Shown here: positions 7,663-16,789 of the stretch, piece after piece
Numbering within the stretch: the first letter of the stretch is position 1
How the letters are laid out: each line of letters opens with the position of its first letter
NCBI GenBank assembly: GCA_017505465.1
Contig: JAFVPE010000030.1
Span: forward strand, 156,186-220,185
DNA length: 64,000 bases
Reading direction: 5' to 3'
Source: Clostridia bacterium
GTDB taxonomy: Bacteria > Bacillota > Clostridia > Christensenellales > Borkfalkiaceae
Position numbers and translations under genes: made by a program
Notes under the pieces: model-generated
Databases searched by the model: none
What the model was told of the DNA's origin: nothing
The model's input: the letters and a program-made list of their open reading frames with translations, nothing else

Positions 7663-10401
7663 ATGTTACAACTTATTGACGTTAAAAAGGATTATAAGAC
7701 CGTTGGGCAAACGGTACAGGCGCTCAAAGGCGTGAACGTGCGTTTCCGCAAAAACGAATTCGTATCCATTTTAGGCCCTTCGGGGTGCGGTAAAACGACG
7801 ATGCTCAACATCATCGGCGGCTTGGATCAATACACTTCGGGCGACCTTGTCATTTGCGGAAAGTCGACGAAGGATTATAAGGATCACGATTGGGACGTGT
7901 ATAGAAATCACCGCATCGGGTTCGTATTCCAATCCTACAATCTCATTCCCCATCAAACGGTGCTCGGAAACGTTGAAATTGCGTTGACGATTGCAGGCAT
8001 TTCCAAGGCGGAGCGTAAACAACGTGCGATCGACGCCTTGAAGAGAGTGGGGCTTGAAAAGGAAATCCATAAGAACCCCAACCAACTTTCGGGCGGTCAA
8101 ATGCAACGTGTCGCTATCGCGCGTGCGCTTGTAAACAATCCCGAAATTTTGCTCGCCGACGAGCCTACGGGTGCGCTTGATACGGTAACGAGCGTACAAA
8201 TTATGGATCTCATTCGTGAAATCGCAGGTGAACGCCTCGTTATTATGGTTACGCACAATCCCGAGCTTGCGGAAGAATATTCTTCCCGTATCATTCGTTT
8301 GCAGGATGGCTTGGTGATTTCCGACAGCAACCCTTACACGGAAGCAGAAGCGGAAAAGGCGGTTGAGCCCGTGGAAGAAATCCTTGCGGAAGCCGAGCCT
8401 ATCAAGACGAAAAAAGTGAAGAAAAAGAAGGAACGCTCTGCCATGTCCTTCTTTACGTCGCTTGGCTTGAGCGCAAGAAACCTTTGGACGAAAAAGGGGA
8501 GAACGGCGCTCACGTCCTTTGCAGGGAGTATCGGTATTATCAGCGTTTGTCTTGTGCTTGCGCTCTCGAACGGCTTTAACAATTACATTATGAAAACGGA
8601 AGAAGATATGCTTTCGTATTATCCTGTGGAAATCACGGAAACGACGGTGGACGTGGCGGCGATTATGTCGGGTATGAGCACCCTTGAAGACATTCCCGAT
8701 GCGGACAAAATTGGGGATAAGGTGTACGTTAATTCCTTCTTGACGAACATCGCGCAGGGTATGCAGGTATCCAACGACTTGTCCGACGACTATATCAACT
8801 ATTTGGAAAGTATGGATAAGGATTGGTATTCCGCCATTAAGTACGAATACGGCGTGAACCTTCTTCCCAACCTTTACACCGAAGTGACCTTGGACACGAC
8901 GGAAGGGGGTAAGGCAAGCGTGCTTTCCCTTTCCACGTTGAAATCTTATTACGTGCAACGCTTGACCGAGCAGGAAGAGAAATATGCGCAGCTCGTATAT
9001 CTCGTGGATTATCTCGGCAGTATCTACGGCACGATGCCCGGTACGGACGATTTGTCCGATGATCGCTACGGCGATTACGTGCGCTCGCAATACGACGTTG
9101 TTGAAGGGGAATTCCCGAATGCGGTGAACGAAGCGGTGCTTGTTGTCGGCACAAAGAACGACGTAACCGATCTTAATCTTGCACAGCTCGGTTTCTTGAA
9201 CGAAAAGGAATTTCTTGCGCTCTTCCCCACGGAAGGGAATACGGACGCTCCCGACAAACCCACCGAAATCAATTTCAGCGAAATTCTCTCGCAAAAGTTC
9301 ACCCTTTTCTATAACGATGCGATCTATTCCAAGAATACCGCTATCAACGATACGGGGGACTACCAATTCCATTACGAAGGGGATAGAACGGCGAAGGGCG
9401 GCTTAACCGTGAGCAATGGCAACGGTATGGAAATCAAGGTAACGGGTATCCTTCGTTTGAAGGACGGACTCAACTACGGCTGTCTTTCGGAAGGCTTGAA
9501 CTTTACCGAAATGCTCGTACACGAATATCTTGATAAGAATGCGGATTCCGAAATTGCAAATGCATTGCTTGCGCAGTCGGAAACGATTTCTAAAATCACG
9601 GCGATTATGGCGGAGCTTGCCAACGTGCCCCCGATGAATCCCGACATGACGCCCAACCCTGCGTACACGGAAAAATACACGGAATTGATGCAAATTCTTT
9701 CGACGAATCCCCGTGCCTACAACCGCGTAGCGGAATCGCTCAACGATTATTATATCGACTATAAAGACAATGCAGGTAATACGCAGGGCTATATGCTCTA
9801 CGGAAATAATGCGCTTCGCGAAGTTGGCGGTATGGATCGTCCGAATCGCATTGCAGTCTATACGGATAATTTCGAATCCAAGGAAGAAATCCTTTCCTAT
9901 CTTGACGATTGGAACGACACCCACGAGAAGGAACAACAGGTCAAATACACCGATACGGTTGGTTTGATGATGACGATGATGCAGACGATGCTCGACGCAA
10001 TCACTTACGTTCTCGTCGCCTTCACGTCCATTTCCCTTGTGGTATCTTCCGTCATGATCGGTATCATCACCTACGTTTCCGTTGTCGAGCGAGTCAAGGA
10101 AATCGGCGTATTGCGATCCCTTGGCGCAAGAAAGCGGGACATCAAAAACTTGTTCAATGCGGAAACCTTCATCATCGGCTTGGCTTCGGGGGTGATTGGC
10201 GTTGTCGTGACGTATATCCTTTCGATTTTCATTAACATTATCTTCATGTCGTTGACGGGGATTGCCAACCTTGCGTCCTTGCCTATCACGTCGGCGCTCA
10301 TTATGATTGCTATTAGCATTGGATTGACGCTCATCAGCGGGCTTATCCCTGCAAGCGCAGCAGCGAAGAAGGATCCCGTTATTGCACTCCGCACTGAATA
10401 A
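7663..10401 (+). CDS. MacB/FtsX-type ABC transporter, ATPase fused to permease
   Basis: A 912-residue fusion. Residues 1-230 are the ATPase: Walker A GPSGCGKTT (39-47), signature LSGGQMQRVAIARAL, Walker B ILLADEPTGALD, switch His in MVTHNPE. A charged Lys/Glu linker follows. Then comes one membrane segment (about 285-305), a large extracytoplasmic domain of about 450 residues, and three C-terminal membrane segments with the FtsX motif ERVKEIGVLRSLGARKRDIK. This is the architecture of MacB-type mechanotransmission exporters, used for peptides, antibiotics or lipoproteins. In most Firmicutes the two halves are separate genes. The gene follows a MarR regulator, suggesting inducible defence or efflux. 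Strong AAAGGAG precedes ATG 7663. Confidence 0.92.
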   Translation: MLQLIDVKKDYKTVGQTVQALKGVNVRFRKNEFVSILGPSGCGKTTMLNIIGGLDQYTSGDLVICGKSTKDYKDHDWDVYRNHRIGFVFQSYNLIPHQTVLGNVEIALTIAGISKAERKQRAIDALKRVGLEKEIHKNPNQLSGGQMQRVAIARALVNNPEILLADEPTGALDTVTSVQIMDLIREIAGERLVIMVTHNPELAEEYSSRIIRLQDGLVISDSNPYTEAEAEKAVEPVEEILAEAEPIKTKKVKKKKERSAMSFFTSLGLSARNLWTKKGRTALTSFAGSIGIISVCLVLALSNGFNNYIMKTEEDMLSYYPVEITETTVDVAAIMSGMSTLEDIPDADKIGDKVYVNSFLTNIAQGMQVSNDLSDDYINYLESMDKDWYSAIKYEYGVNLLPNLYTEVTLDTTEGGKASVLSLSTLKSYYVQRLTEQEEKYAQLVYLVDYLGSIYGTMPGTDDLSDDRYGDYVRSQYDVVEGEFPNAVNEAVLVVGTKNDVTDLNLAQLGFLNEKEFLALFPTEGNTDAPDKPTEINFSEILSQKFTLFYNDAIYSKNTAINDTGDYQFHYEGDRTAKGGLTVSNGNGMEIKVTGILRLKDGLNYGCLSEGLNFTEMLVHEYLDKNADSEIANALLAQSETISKITAIMAELANVPPMNPDMTPNPAYTEKYTELMQILSTNPRAYNRVAESLNDYYIDYKDNAGNTQGYMLYGNNALREVGGMDRPNRIAVYTDNFESKEEILSYLDDWNDTHEKEQQVKYTDTVGLMMTMMQTMLDAITYVLVAFTSISLVVSSVMIGIITYVSVVERVKEIGVLRSLGARKRDIKNLFNAETFIIGLASGVIGVVVTYILSIFINIIFMSLTGIANLASLPITSALIMIAISIGLTLISGLIPASAAAKKDPVIALRTE

Positions 10402-10427
10402 TTGCTACGAAATTATAGGAAAAAGTT

Positions 10428-11339
10428 ATGGTTAAAAAGGAATTTACTCTGCAATCAAACTATGATGAATTGCCTTTGAGCTGTATAATCTGCGAACCGC
10501 AAAATTCGCCCAAAGGCATCGTTCAACTCGTACATGGTATGTGCGAACACAAAGAACGCTACTTGGAATTTATGGAATTTCTTTGTGAAAACGGCTACGT
10601 TGCGGCGTGTCACGATCACCGCGGCCACGGCGACAGCGTGAAGAGCGAAGCGGACTTCGGTTGGTTTGGCGATTACGACGGCAAAGCCGTCGTAGACGAC
10701 GCCGTGCAGTTTAGCCGTTATTTGAAGGAAGAGTACGCAGGGCTTCCGTTGATTTTGTTCGGGCACAGTATGGGCTCGCTCGTCGTGCGTTGTTACGCAA
10801 GAGAACACGACGAAGAAATCGATAAGCTTATCGTTTGCGGCAGTCCGTCCAAGAATCCCTTGTCGGGCGTTGCCATTTTCTTGGAAAAGTGTATCCGCCT
10901 TTTCAAGGGCGCACGCCATAGAAGTAAAATGCTTGCTTTTCTTGCGACGGGTAAGGGGGATAAGCAATTCCCCGGTGAAGGCAAATGCGCTTGGCTTAGC
11001 AAGAACAAGGAAAGCGTTGCGGCGTATCTCGCAAGTCCGAAATGCAGCTATCGCTTTACCTGCAACGGCTTTGAAAACTTGTTCAAATTGCTCAAACGCA
11101 CCTATACCAAGAAGGGCTACGAAGTGAAAAATCCCAACCTGCCCATTCATTTTGTGGCAGGGGGCGACGATCCCGTTATCGTGAATGAAAAGCAATGGTT
11201 CAACGCCGTGGAGTTTATGAAATCACTTGGCTACGAGCAGGTAACGGGCAAGCTTTACGACGGCTTGCGCCACGAGATTTTGCAAGAGCTTGAACGCAAG
11301 GAAGTCTATCAAGATTTACTCGCTTTTATTGAACGATAA
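10428..11339 (+). CDS. Alpha/beta hydrolase, monoacylglycerol lipase / lysophospholipase type
   Basis: A 303-residue serine hydrolase. The oxyanion segment VQLVHGMCEHKERY and the motif CHDHRGHGDS are typical of monoglyceride lipases. The nucleophile elbow is GHSMGS, and the catalytic His is in GLRHEILQE near the C-terminus, with an Asp in AGGDDPVI. It likely acts on lysophospholipids or monoacylglycerols. There is no signal peptide, so it is cytosolic. It starts 26 bases after the exporter gene with a weak AGGAAAA site, probably in the same transcript. Confidence 0.88.
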   Translation: MVKKEFTLQSNYDELPLSCIICEPQNSPKGIVQLVHGMCEHKERYLEFMEFLCENGYVAACHDHRGHGDSVKSEADFGWFGDYDGKAVVDDAVQFSRYLKEEYAGLPLILFGHSMGSLVVRCYAREHDEEIDKLIVCGSPSKNPLSGVAIFLEKCIRLFKGARHRSKMLAFLATGKGDKQFPGEGKCAWLSKNKESVAAYLASPKCSYRFTCNGFENLFKLLKRTYTKKGYEVKNPNLPIHFVAGGDDPVIVNEKQWFNAVEFMKSLGYEQVTGKLYDGLRHEILQELERKEVYQDLLAFIER

Positions 11340-11391
11340 CGCCGTATAATTTCTTTTTCCCGACACATACTGTATGCAGGAGGGAAAAATA

Positions 11392-11622
11392 ATGAGAGTA
11401 GTCAATATTATTTCTTATATTCTCGTGATTATTGGCGCTGTGAATTGGGGCTTGTTTGGAATTTTCAATTTCAACCTCGTTTCCATGATTTTCGCAGGTG
11501 CGCGTACGGCAGGCTCGATTATCGTGTATTCGCTTATCGCACTCGCGGCGCTTTGGCTCATCATTTCGCCATTCATCACGAGCGGTGTGCTTTGGTTAAA
11601 GAATAAACACACGGTTAAATAA
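11392..11622 (+). CDS. DUF378 small membrane protein
   Basis: A 76-residue protein with two membrane segments. It matches the DUF378/YuzA pattern: an N-terminal Ile/Val-rich segment, then GAVNWGLFGIFNFNLV, then a second helix. Function unknown; common in Firmicutes. ATG 11392 is chosen because a GCAGGAGGG ribosome site lies just upstream; the ATG 18 bases earlier lies before that site. Its 3' end runs into a strong terminator. Confidence 0.85.
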   Translation: MRVVNIISYILVIIGAVNWGLFGIFNFNLVSMIFAGARTAGSIIVYSLIALAALWLIISPFITSGVLWLKNKHTVK

Positions 11623-11642
11623 GCCTTTATGGCAAAGGGGAA

Positions 11643-11681
11643 CGGAGTTTTGCGGATTTTTCCACAAAACTCCGTTTTTTT
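11643..11681 (+). terminator. Intrinsic terminator
   Basis: CGGAGTTTTG / CAAAACTCCG stem, then T8. Ends the exporter-hydrolase-DUF378 transcription unit. Confidence 0.88.
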
Positions 11682-11691
11682 TGCGAAAATA

Positions 11692-11720
11692 TTGACAAGA
11701 TAAGGAAATTATAGTATAAT
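11692..11720 (+). promoter_or_regulatory. Sigma-A promoter of the first lemA gene
   Basis: TTGACA (11692-11697), 17-nt spacer, TATAAT (11715-11720), followed by an AAGAGGAG ribosome site. Confidence 0.88.
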
Positions 11721-11764
11721 AAAGAAGCAAAAAGGTCTAAAAAGCCCGAAAGAGGAGTAAAAAA

Positions 11765-12394
11765 GTGTTAAATTCTCTGTTGATGAGCAAATTGGATATT
11801 GCTTTGACCGTGCTCGTTATCGTGGTCGCGGTGCTTTGCGTCGTCGGCATTTCTTGCATCGTGGCGCTGATTTGTATCGGTTGGTGGGTGAACACCGAAA
11901 AGCAGTATAAAAACTTGCAGTATAGAGTGGAAGACGCGTGGGGGACGATTGAAAGACGTCTGCAAAAACGCGCGGAGCTTGTAAACGTTTACGTCGACTG
12001 TATTCGCAAGGTAAAGGGGGAGGACGACGAAGCGTTGCGAGAGCTTATGGCAGCAAGCAAGTTCGCCGTGGAAGAAGGCTCGCAAGCACACGTTATTACC
12101 AGCAACGCAAGACTTACGTTACTCCTTCGCGAATTTATGGCAAGTGTTCCCGTAAGATACCCCGAAGCAACTGCAAACGAAACATATCTCGGCGCGTATT
12201 ACCAACTCACGGGCGTGGAAGACGACTTGGATAAATCGAGAAGATATTACAACAGTACGGTGAGAGCTTTCAACAGCAAGCTCGTGAAATTCCCTTCCAA
12301 AATCGTTGCAAAACGTATGGAAGAGCATTACGAAAAAGAGCCTTATTTCTATCTCGACGAAGCGGAAGGCAAGCGCAGAGCGGAAAAACGTTAA
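11765..12394 (+). CDS. LemA family protein (copy 1)
   Basis: A 209-residue protein with one N-terminal membrane segment (about residues 12-40) and a cytoplasmic helical bundle. LemA marks: WGTIERRLQKRAELVNVYVD, a middle helix pair, and the closing SRRYYNSTVRAFNSKLVKFPS. The role of LemA proteins is not settled; they often sit beside membrane or stress-response genes. GTG 11765 follows an AAGAGGAG site. Here it stands alone, transcribed from its own promoter, while a second copy at 19537 has a large membrane partner. Confidence 0.85.
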   Translation: MLNSLLMSKLDIALTVLVIVVAVLCVVGISCIVALICIGWWVNTEKQYKNLQYRVEDAWGTIERRLQKRAELVNVYVDCIRKVKGEDDEALRELMAASKFAVEEGSQAHVITSNARLTLLLREFMASVPVRYPEATANETYLGAYYQLTGVEDDLDKSRRYYNSTVRAFNSKLVKFPSKIVAKRMEEHYEKEPYFYLDEAEGKRRAEKR

Positions 12395-12418
12395 CGGTAA
12401 GAATAAAAAAGACAAGAA

Positions 12419-12447
12419 AAAACGCACTCGGCAAGGAGTGCGTTTTT
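12419..12447. terminator. Bidirectional intrinsic terminator
   Basis: AAAACGCACTC / GAGTGCGTTTT stem with a 6-nt loop and T6, between the convergent lemA and DUF1508 genes. Confidence 0.9.
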
Positions 12448-12468
12448 TGCTACGTTCATATGGATAAA

Positions 12469-13779
12469 TTACTTATTTGCCGCATCCGTCAACGTAGGGG
12501 AGTTCGCCGCAAATCTCTTTACGGAATCCACTGCGTTTTGGCAAAGACGTCTCGTCTTATAATGCTCGCCAAGGCAAAGGAGTTGACCGTTGCCGTTCAA
12601 AAGCTTGTAAATGTAGTCGCCGCGCTTGGTTAAAGTGATGCGGAAATTGCCGCTTTCAATATTCTTCTTGTGGGTAGCAACGCCGTTTACTGCGCCTTCG
12701 TAGGTGGTATATTCTTCGCTTGAAAGCAGTTTTTCGCCGTTGTTTGCATAGAGAGCGAAATAGTAAACGGGCTCGCCGTCGATGCCGTTTTGCTTTTCGA
12801 TGATCCATTTTCCGGTGCAATTTTCAGGAAGGGGTGCGATTGCGCTGTCGTCTTCCGTAGGAACTTTTACGTGCAATTCTTGGACGTTTTCGTCAAGGAC
12901 TGCCGATTGCGCAAAACGCTTGGTCGATTCGATTGCGCTTTCGCAACGTGCTTTCGTGGGATAATTTTCACCCGTGCAAAGCAAGGTGTTTTTGCCGCTC
13001 AAAAGCTTGAAAATGTAGTCGCCCTTTTTGGAAAGGGTAATGCGGAAATTGCCTTTTTCGATGTTCGATTTGTGGGTGGCAATGCCTTTTACTGCGCCTG
13101 CATAGGAAGTGTATTCTTCACTCGAAAGCAGTTTTTCGCCGTTGGATGCGTGGAGCTCGAAGAAATAGGTCTCTTCTTCGCCTTCTTGGTCGGTTACCAT
13201 GCGCAAAATTACCCATTTACCAGTGTATTTTGTGCCTTTATCCGTAGCAGCTTTTGCTGCTTTGGGGGCGGTTTTTGCCGCCGTTTCCTTTTTCGCCGCA
13301 GGTTTCGTTTCTTTCTTTTCAGCAGGCTTCGTTTCCTTCTTTGCCGCAGGTTTCTTTGCAACGGGAGCAGGCTTTTCTTCCGCCTTTTCTTCCGCTTTTT
13401 CTTCAACGGGAGCAGGCGCTTCTTTTACTTCTTCAACGGGAGCTTCCGCAATGGGTTCTTGCGTTTCCTCTACTGGTTCTTCCTTAACCGCTTCTTGCGT
13501 TTCTTCTACCGTTTCTTCCACGGGTTTTTCCGTTTCTGCAGCATCCGCCGTAGCCGCCGCTTCAAGCGCTGCTTTTTCCGCTGCTCTGCGTTTTTTCTTC
13601 TTCGAATTAGCAACTGCGCCAACTACGATGAGTACGATAATGACGCAAACAAGAAGTGCCAAGCACGCAAAAAGAATTAACGTAAGCTTCGGATGCGCTT
13701 TCATATACTCGAGGCAAGTGTCCCAAAATTCAGGCGCTTTTTCTTTCACGTTATCGAAAAAATTTGTGATTGCTCCCAT
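12469..13779 (-). CDS. Membrane-anchored tandem DUF1508 (YegP-like) protein
   Basis: A 436-residue protein. It has an N-terminal amphipathic stretch, a membrane helix (about residues 31-57), then KKKKRR. A long low-complexity linker rich in Ala, Glu, Lys and Pro (about 60-195) follows, including repeated AAKKETKPAEKKETK. Two homologous modules (about 198-320 and 333-425) each contain FELHASNGEKLLSSEEYT-type and KGDYIFKLLSGKN-type strands, which match DUF1508. Standalone DUF1508 proteins have one or two such units. The modules probably face the cytoplasm. Function unknown. GAGGAAA precedes ATG 13779. Confidence 0.8.
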   Translation of the reverse strand: MGAITNFFDNVKEKAPEFWDTCLEYMKAHPKLTLILFACLALLVCVIIVLIVVGAVANSKKKKRRAAEKAALEAAATADAAETEKPVEETVEETQEAVKEEPVEETQEPIAEAPVEEVKEAPAPVEEKAEEKAEEKPAPVAKKPAAKKETKPAEKKETKPAAKKETAAKTAPKAAKAATDKGTKYTGKWVILRMVTDQEGEEETYFFELHASNGEKLLSSEEYTSYAGAVKGIATHKSNIEKGNFRITLSKKGDYIFKLLSGKNTLLCTGENYPTKARCESAIESTKRFAQSAVLDENVQELHVKVPTEDDSAIAPLPENCTGKWIIEKQNGIDGEPVYYFALYANNGEKLLSSEEYTTYEGAVNGVATHKKNIESGNFRITLTKRGDYIYKLLNGNGQLLCLGEHYKTRRLCQNAVDSVKRFAANSPTLTDAANK

Positions 13780-13811
13780 AAAAATTTCCTCTCTTTGTTG
13801 TTAGTATTTAT

Positions 13812-13840
13812 ATTTTAATATAAAAAATGCAAAAAGTCAA
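13812..13840 (-). promoter_or_regulatory. Promoter of the DUF1508 gene
   Basis: Minus-strand TTGACT (13835-13840), 17-nt spacer, TAAAAT (13812-13817). Confidence 0.72.
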
Positions 13841-13880
13841 TGAAAGGGGGCGAAAAATTTAACGGATTTTCTCAAAAAAA

Positions 13881-13918
13881 TTGACAATCCGCAGGAAATA
13901 GAGTACAATAAAGATATG
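13881..13918 (+). promoter_or_regulatory. Leaderless promoter of the flavoprotein gene
   Basis: TTGACA (13881-13886), 17-nt spacer, TACAAT (13904-13909), then only six bases before ATG 13916. Transcription should start at or next to the A of the ATG. No ribosome binding site is present. Confidence 0.75.
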
Positions 13919-15163
13919 GAAAGGATAGAAATTGCAATTATCGGTGGCGGTGCGTCGGGGTTGTTTCTCGCAAACGTGCTTGCCAATCGAAATAAAAAAG
14001 ACGTAACCGCCGTGAAAACGGTGGTATTTGAGCGTGGGGAAAGAGTGGGGAAAAAACTCTCGTCCACGGGTAACGGGCAGGGGAATATCACCAATGCGCA
14101 CCTGTTGACGGAAGAGCGCGGCTATTTTTCTTCGTGCGATAGTGCGCGCGTGTACGAATATTTGAAGACGTACGACACAACGTCTTTTGAGAAGTTTTGG
14201 GCAAGCCGAGGCGTTGCGCTTACCTACGACGAACGAGGCAGGGCATATCCTGCAAGTAGGCAGGCTTCTGCTTTGACGGACGCACTCCGTTTTTACGCAA
14301 GCGAAAAGGGGATAGAGCTTCGCACGGGCGCACGCGTAACCGCCTTAAAAAAAGAGGGCGCAGAGTTTGTTGTTGCCTATGAAAAGGACGGTTCAACGCA
14401 TACCTGCTATGCCCAAACGGTGGTACTTTGCGCAGGTGGCAAGGCGGCGAAGAACTTTGGGACGGACGGCACGGCGTATGCTTTGGCGCAAGGCTTTGGA
14501 CACACCGTTACGCCGTTGTATCCCTCTCTTGTGCAGCTTAAAACGGACACGGCGCACACCAAAACGCTCAAGGGGATTCGTGTGACGGACGGCGGTTTGA
14601 CGGCGCATACCCCTAACGGCGAATATTCGTTAAACGGCGATATTATCTTCACCGATTACGGCATTTCGGGGGATGCGGTATTCCGCATTTCGGCGTTTAT
14701 CACTCCTGAAATCGCAAGCGGTGAGGTGTGCGTTTCTATTGACTTTTTACCGCAATTTGACGAACAAAACGTCTATGAAATGATGCAAAGAAAGCTTGCG
14801 GCGTATCCTACCTTGGATAAGACGGAGTTACTTTTCGGTATCGTCAACAATCAAATCGGCAGAGTCGTTCTTCGCAGAGCAAACGGCGATTTGAAGAGGG
14901 CGGCGAAGCTTGTAAAAACGTTCCCGTTACAGGTGACGGGCAACCTCGGTTTCGATTATGCCCAAGTAACGAAGGGGGGGATTCCCCTTTGCGAAACGGA
15001 CGAAAATTTGCAAAGTAAGCTTGCGCCCAATTTGTATTTTGCAGGGGAAATTCTCGACGTGGACGGTCAATGCGGCGGCTTTAACTTGCATTTTGCGTAT
15101 GCGTCCGCTTGCGTGGTCGCAAGGGCGATTGACAAGAAAACAAGGGGGCAGGTATGCAAATAA
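13916..15163 (+). CDS. HI0933/BaiN-type NAD(P)/FAD-dependent oxidoreductase
   Basis: A 415-residue flavoprotein of the HI0933 family. The FAD dinucleotide motif IAIIGGGASGLF is at the N-terminus, followed by the family signatures GKKLSSTGNGQGNITN and RGRAYPASRQAS. CAGGKAAKNFGTDGTAYALA is the second nucleotide segment, and GEILDVDGQCGGFNLHFAYASACV is the C-terminal FAD contact. Substrates are mostly unknown; one relative, BaiN, reduces bile acid intermediates, but that cannot be inferred here. The start cannot be further downstream because the FAD motif begins at residue 5. The gene is preceded by a promoter with no room for a leader. It overlaps the next flavoprotein gene by 10 bases. Confidence 0.9.
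   Translation: MERIEIAIIGGGASGLFLANVLANRNKKDVTAVKTVVFERGERVGKKLSSTGNGQGNITNAHLLTEERGYFSSCDSARVYEYLKTYDTTSFEKFWASRGVALTYDERGRAYPASRQASALTDALRFYASEKGIELRTGARVTALKKEGAEFVVAYEKDGSTHTCYAQTVVLCAGGKAAKNFGTDGTAYALAQGFGHTVTPLYPSLVQLKTDTAHTKTLKGIRVTDGGLTAHTPNGEYSLNGDIIFTDYGISGDAVFRISAFITPEIASGEVCVSIDFLPQFDEQNVYEMMQRKLAAYPTLDKTELLFGIVNNQIGRVVLRRANGDLKRAAKLVKTFPLQVTGNLGFDYAQVTKGGIPLCETDENLQSKLAPNLYFAGEILDVDGQCGGFNLHFAYASACVVARAIDKKTRGQVCK
15145..15154 (+). repeat. GGGGCAGGTA motif, copy 3
   Basis: Spans the end of the first flavoprotein gene and supplies the ribosome site and the A of the start codon of the second. Confidence 0.7.
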
Positions 15164-16707
15164 TCACCCTTTCGGACATAAAATTGCCCGTTGGCGCGGA
15201 TGAAAAGCAGCTCATTTCGCTCGCTCGCAAGAAATTGGGCGGCGCAGAGCCGAAATATTTTTCCATTCGCAAAAAATCCCTTGACGCACGGGATAAAAGC
15301 AATATCCGTTGGGTGTATTCTATCGAATTTTCCAAGCAACCGCAAAGGTCGGAAACGCCCGTTTTCCCGCGGTTGCCCAAGGAAAAACAACCCAAACACA
15401 AGGTGCTTGTGGTCGGCAGCGGTCCTGCGGGGCTTTTTTGCGCCGTACGGCTTTTGGAGCACGGCGTCACGCCCATTCTTATCGAGCGCGGAGCGCCCGT
15501 GGAAGAGCGTGAGAAGAAAATAGAGAGCTTTTTTGAGAGTAAATTACTCGATACGCAAACGAACATTCAATTCGGTGAAGGGGGCGCAGGCACCTTTTCG
15601 GACGGCAAGCTCAATACGCAAACGCATAGCCCCTTAAACCGTGAGGTTTTGCAGACGTTCGTGCGCTTTGGCGCACCCGAAGAGATACTCTATCTCTCGA
15701 AACCGCACGTCGGCAGCGATAATCTTAAAAAAGTTGTTAAAAACATTCGCGAGTACCTTATTTCGCAAGGCGTCGAAGTGCTTTTCCACACCCAACTTAC
15801 CGATTTTAAGGTGCAAGGCGGGAGTGTGTGCGAAGCGGTGTTGACGACCAACGGTACGGAACGAATTTTGCCCGTTTCGGCAATCGTTTTGGCGGTGGGG
15901 CATAGCGCAAGAGATACCTTTGCAATGCTTGCGAAACGCAGCGTACCTATGCATGCAAAGGATTTTGCCGTTGGAGTGCGCATCGAACATTTGCAAGAGA
16001 ATATCGGTTTTTCGCAGTACGGCAAGGCGCATACCTTGCTTCCGGCGGCGGATTATAAACTCGTTTCTCACGCATCCGAACGCGCGGCGTTCACCTTTTG
16101 TATGTGTCCCGGCGGCTTCGTTATGCCTTCGGCGAGCGAAGAAGGGGGCGTTGTTACCAACGGCATGAGCAACTATGCGCGTGACGGCAAAAATGCCAAT
16201 AGCGCTTTGATTGCGCAAGTCCGTAAGGAAGATTTCGGTTCGGACGATCCGCTTGCAGGTGTGGAATTTCAACGCAAGATGGAGAGAACTGCATATCGTG
16301 CAGGCGGCGAAAACTACGCTGCGCCCGTACAGCTCGTCGGGGATTTTTTGCGGGATAGAGAAAGCTCCCGTTTTGGGGAAGTGCAACCCACCTATGCGGC
16401 AGGCACGAAATTTGCGGAGCTTCGCACCGTATTGCCGGAGCCTATCGTGCAAGCGTTAAAGGCGGCAATTCCCGATATGGATAGACGGCTCAAGGGCTTT
16501 GCTGCCCCCGACGCAATATTGACGGCGGCGGAAACACGGACGAGCTCCCCCGTGCGCATCGAGCGGGACGAAAGCTTTCAATCGGTGGGTGTTGCTCGCT
16601 TGTATCCCTGTGGCGAAGGGGCAGGCTACGCAGGGGGAATCACTTCTTCCGCAGCAGACGGACTCCGCGTTGCCGAAGCAATTTTTATGCTATTTAATAA
16701 CGCTTAA
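15154..16707 (+). CDS. FAD-dependent dehydrogenase (COG2509-like)
   Basis: A 517-residue flavoprotein. It has an N-terminal accessory domain of about 80 residues, then the FAD motif VLVVGSGPAGLFCAVRLLE. The family-typical FGEGGAGTFSDGKLNTQTHS, AVGHSARDTFAMLA, FCMCPGGFVMPSASEEGGVVTNGMS, RTSSPVRIERD and a closing YPCGEGAGYAGGITSSAADGLRVAE follow. All parts are present and the length fits the family, whose substrate is unknown. It is translationally coupled to the preceding flavoprotein, so the two may act on related substrates or share electron donors. Confidence 0.9.
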   Translation: MQIITLSDIKLPVGADEKQLISLARKKLGGAEPKYFSIRKKSLDARDKSNIRWVYSIEFSKQPQRSETPVFPRLPKEKQPKHKVLVVGSGPAGLFCAVRLLEHGVTPILIERGAPVEEREKKIESFFESKLLDTQTNIQFGEGGAGTFSDGKLNTQTHSPLNREVLQTFVRFGAPEEILYLSKPHVGSDNLKKVVKNIREYLISQGVEVLFHTQLTDFKVQGGSVCEAVLTTNGTERILPVSAIVLAVGHSARDTFAMLAKRSVPMHAKDFAVGVRIEHLQENIGFSQYGKAHTLLPAADYKLVSHASERAAFTFCMCPGGFVMPSASEEGGVVTNGMSNYARDGKNANSALIAQVRKEDFGSDDPLAGVEFQRKMERTAYRAGGENYAAPVQLVGDFLRDRESSRFGEVQPTYAAGTKFAELRTVLPEPIVQALKAAIPDMDRRLKGFAAPDAILTAAETRTSSPVRIERDESFQSVGVARLYPCGEGAGYAGGITSSAADGLRVAEAIFMLFNNA

Positions 16708-16789
16708 TGGAAAAGCCTTGTTAATATACAACATTTTTTGTTTGTTTGATACCATTTCACTTTATTATCACACAACTATCACAAAACAT

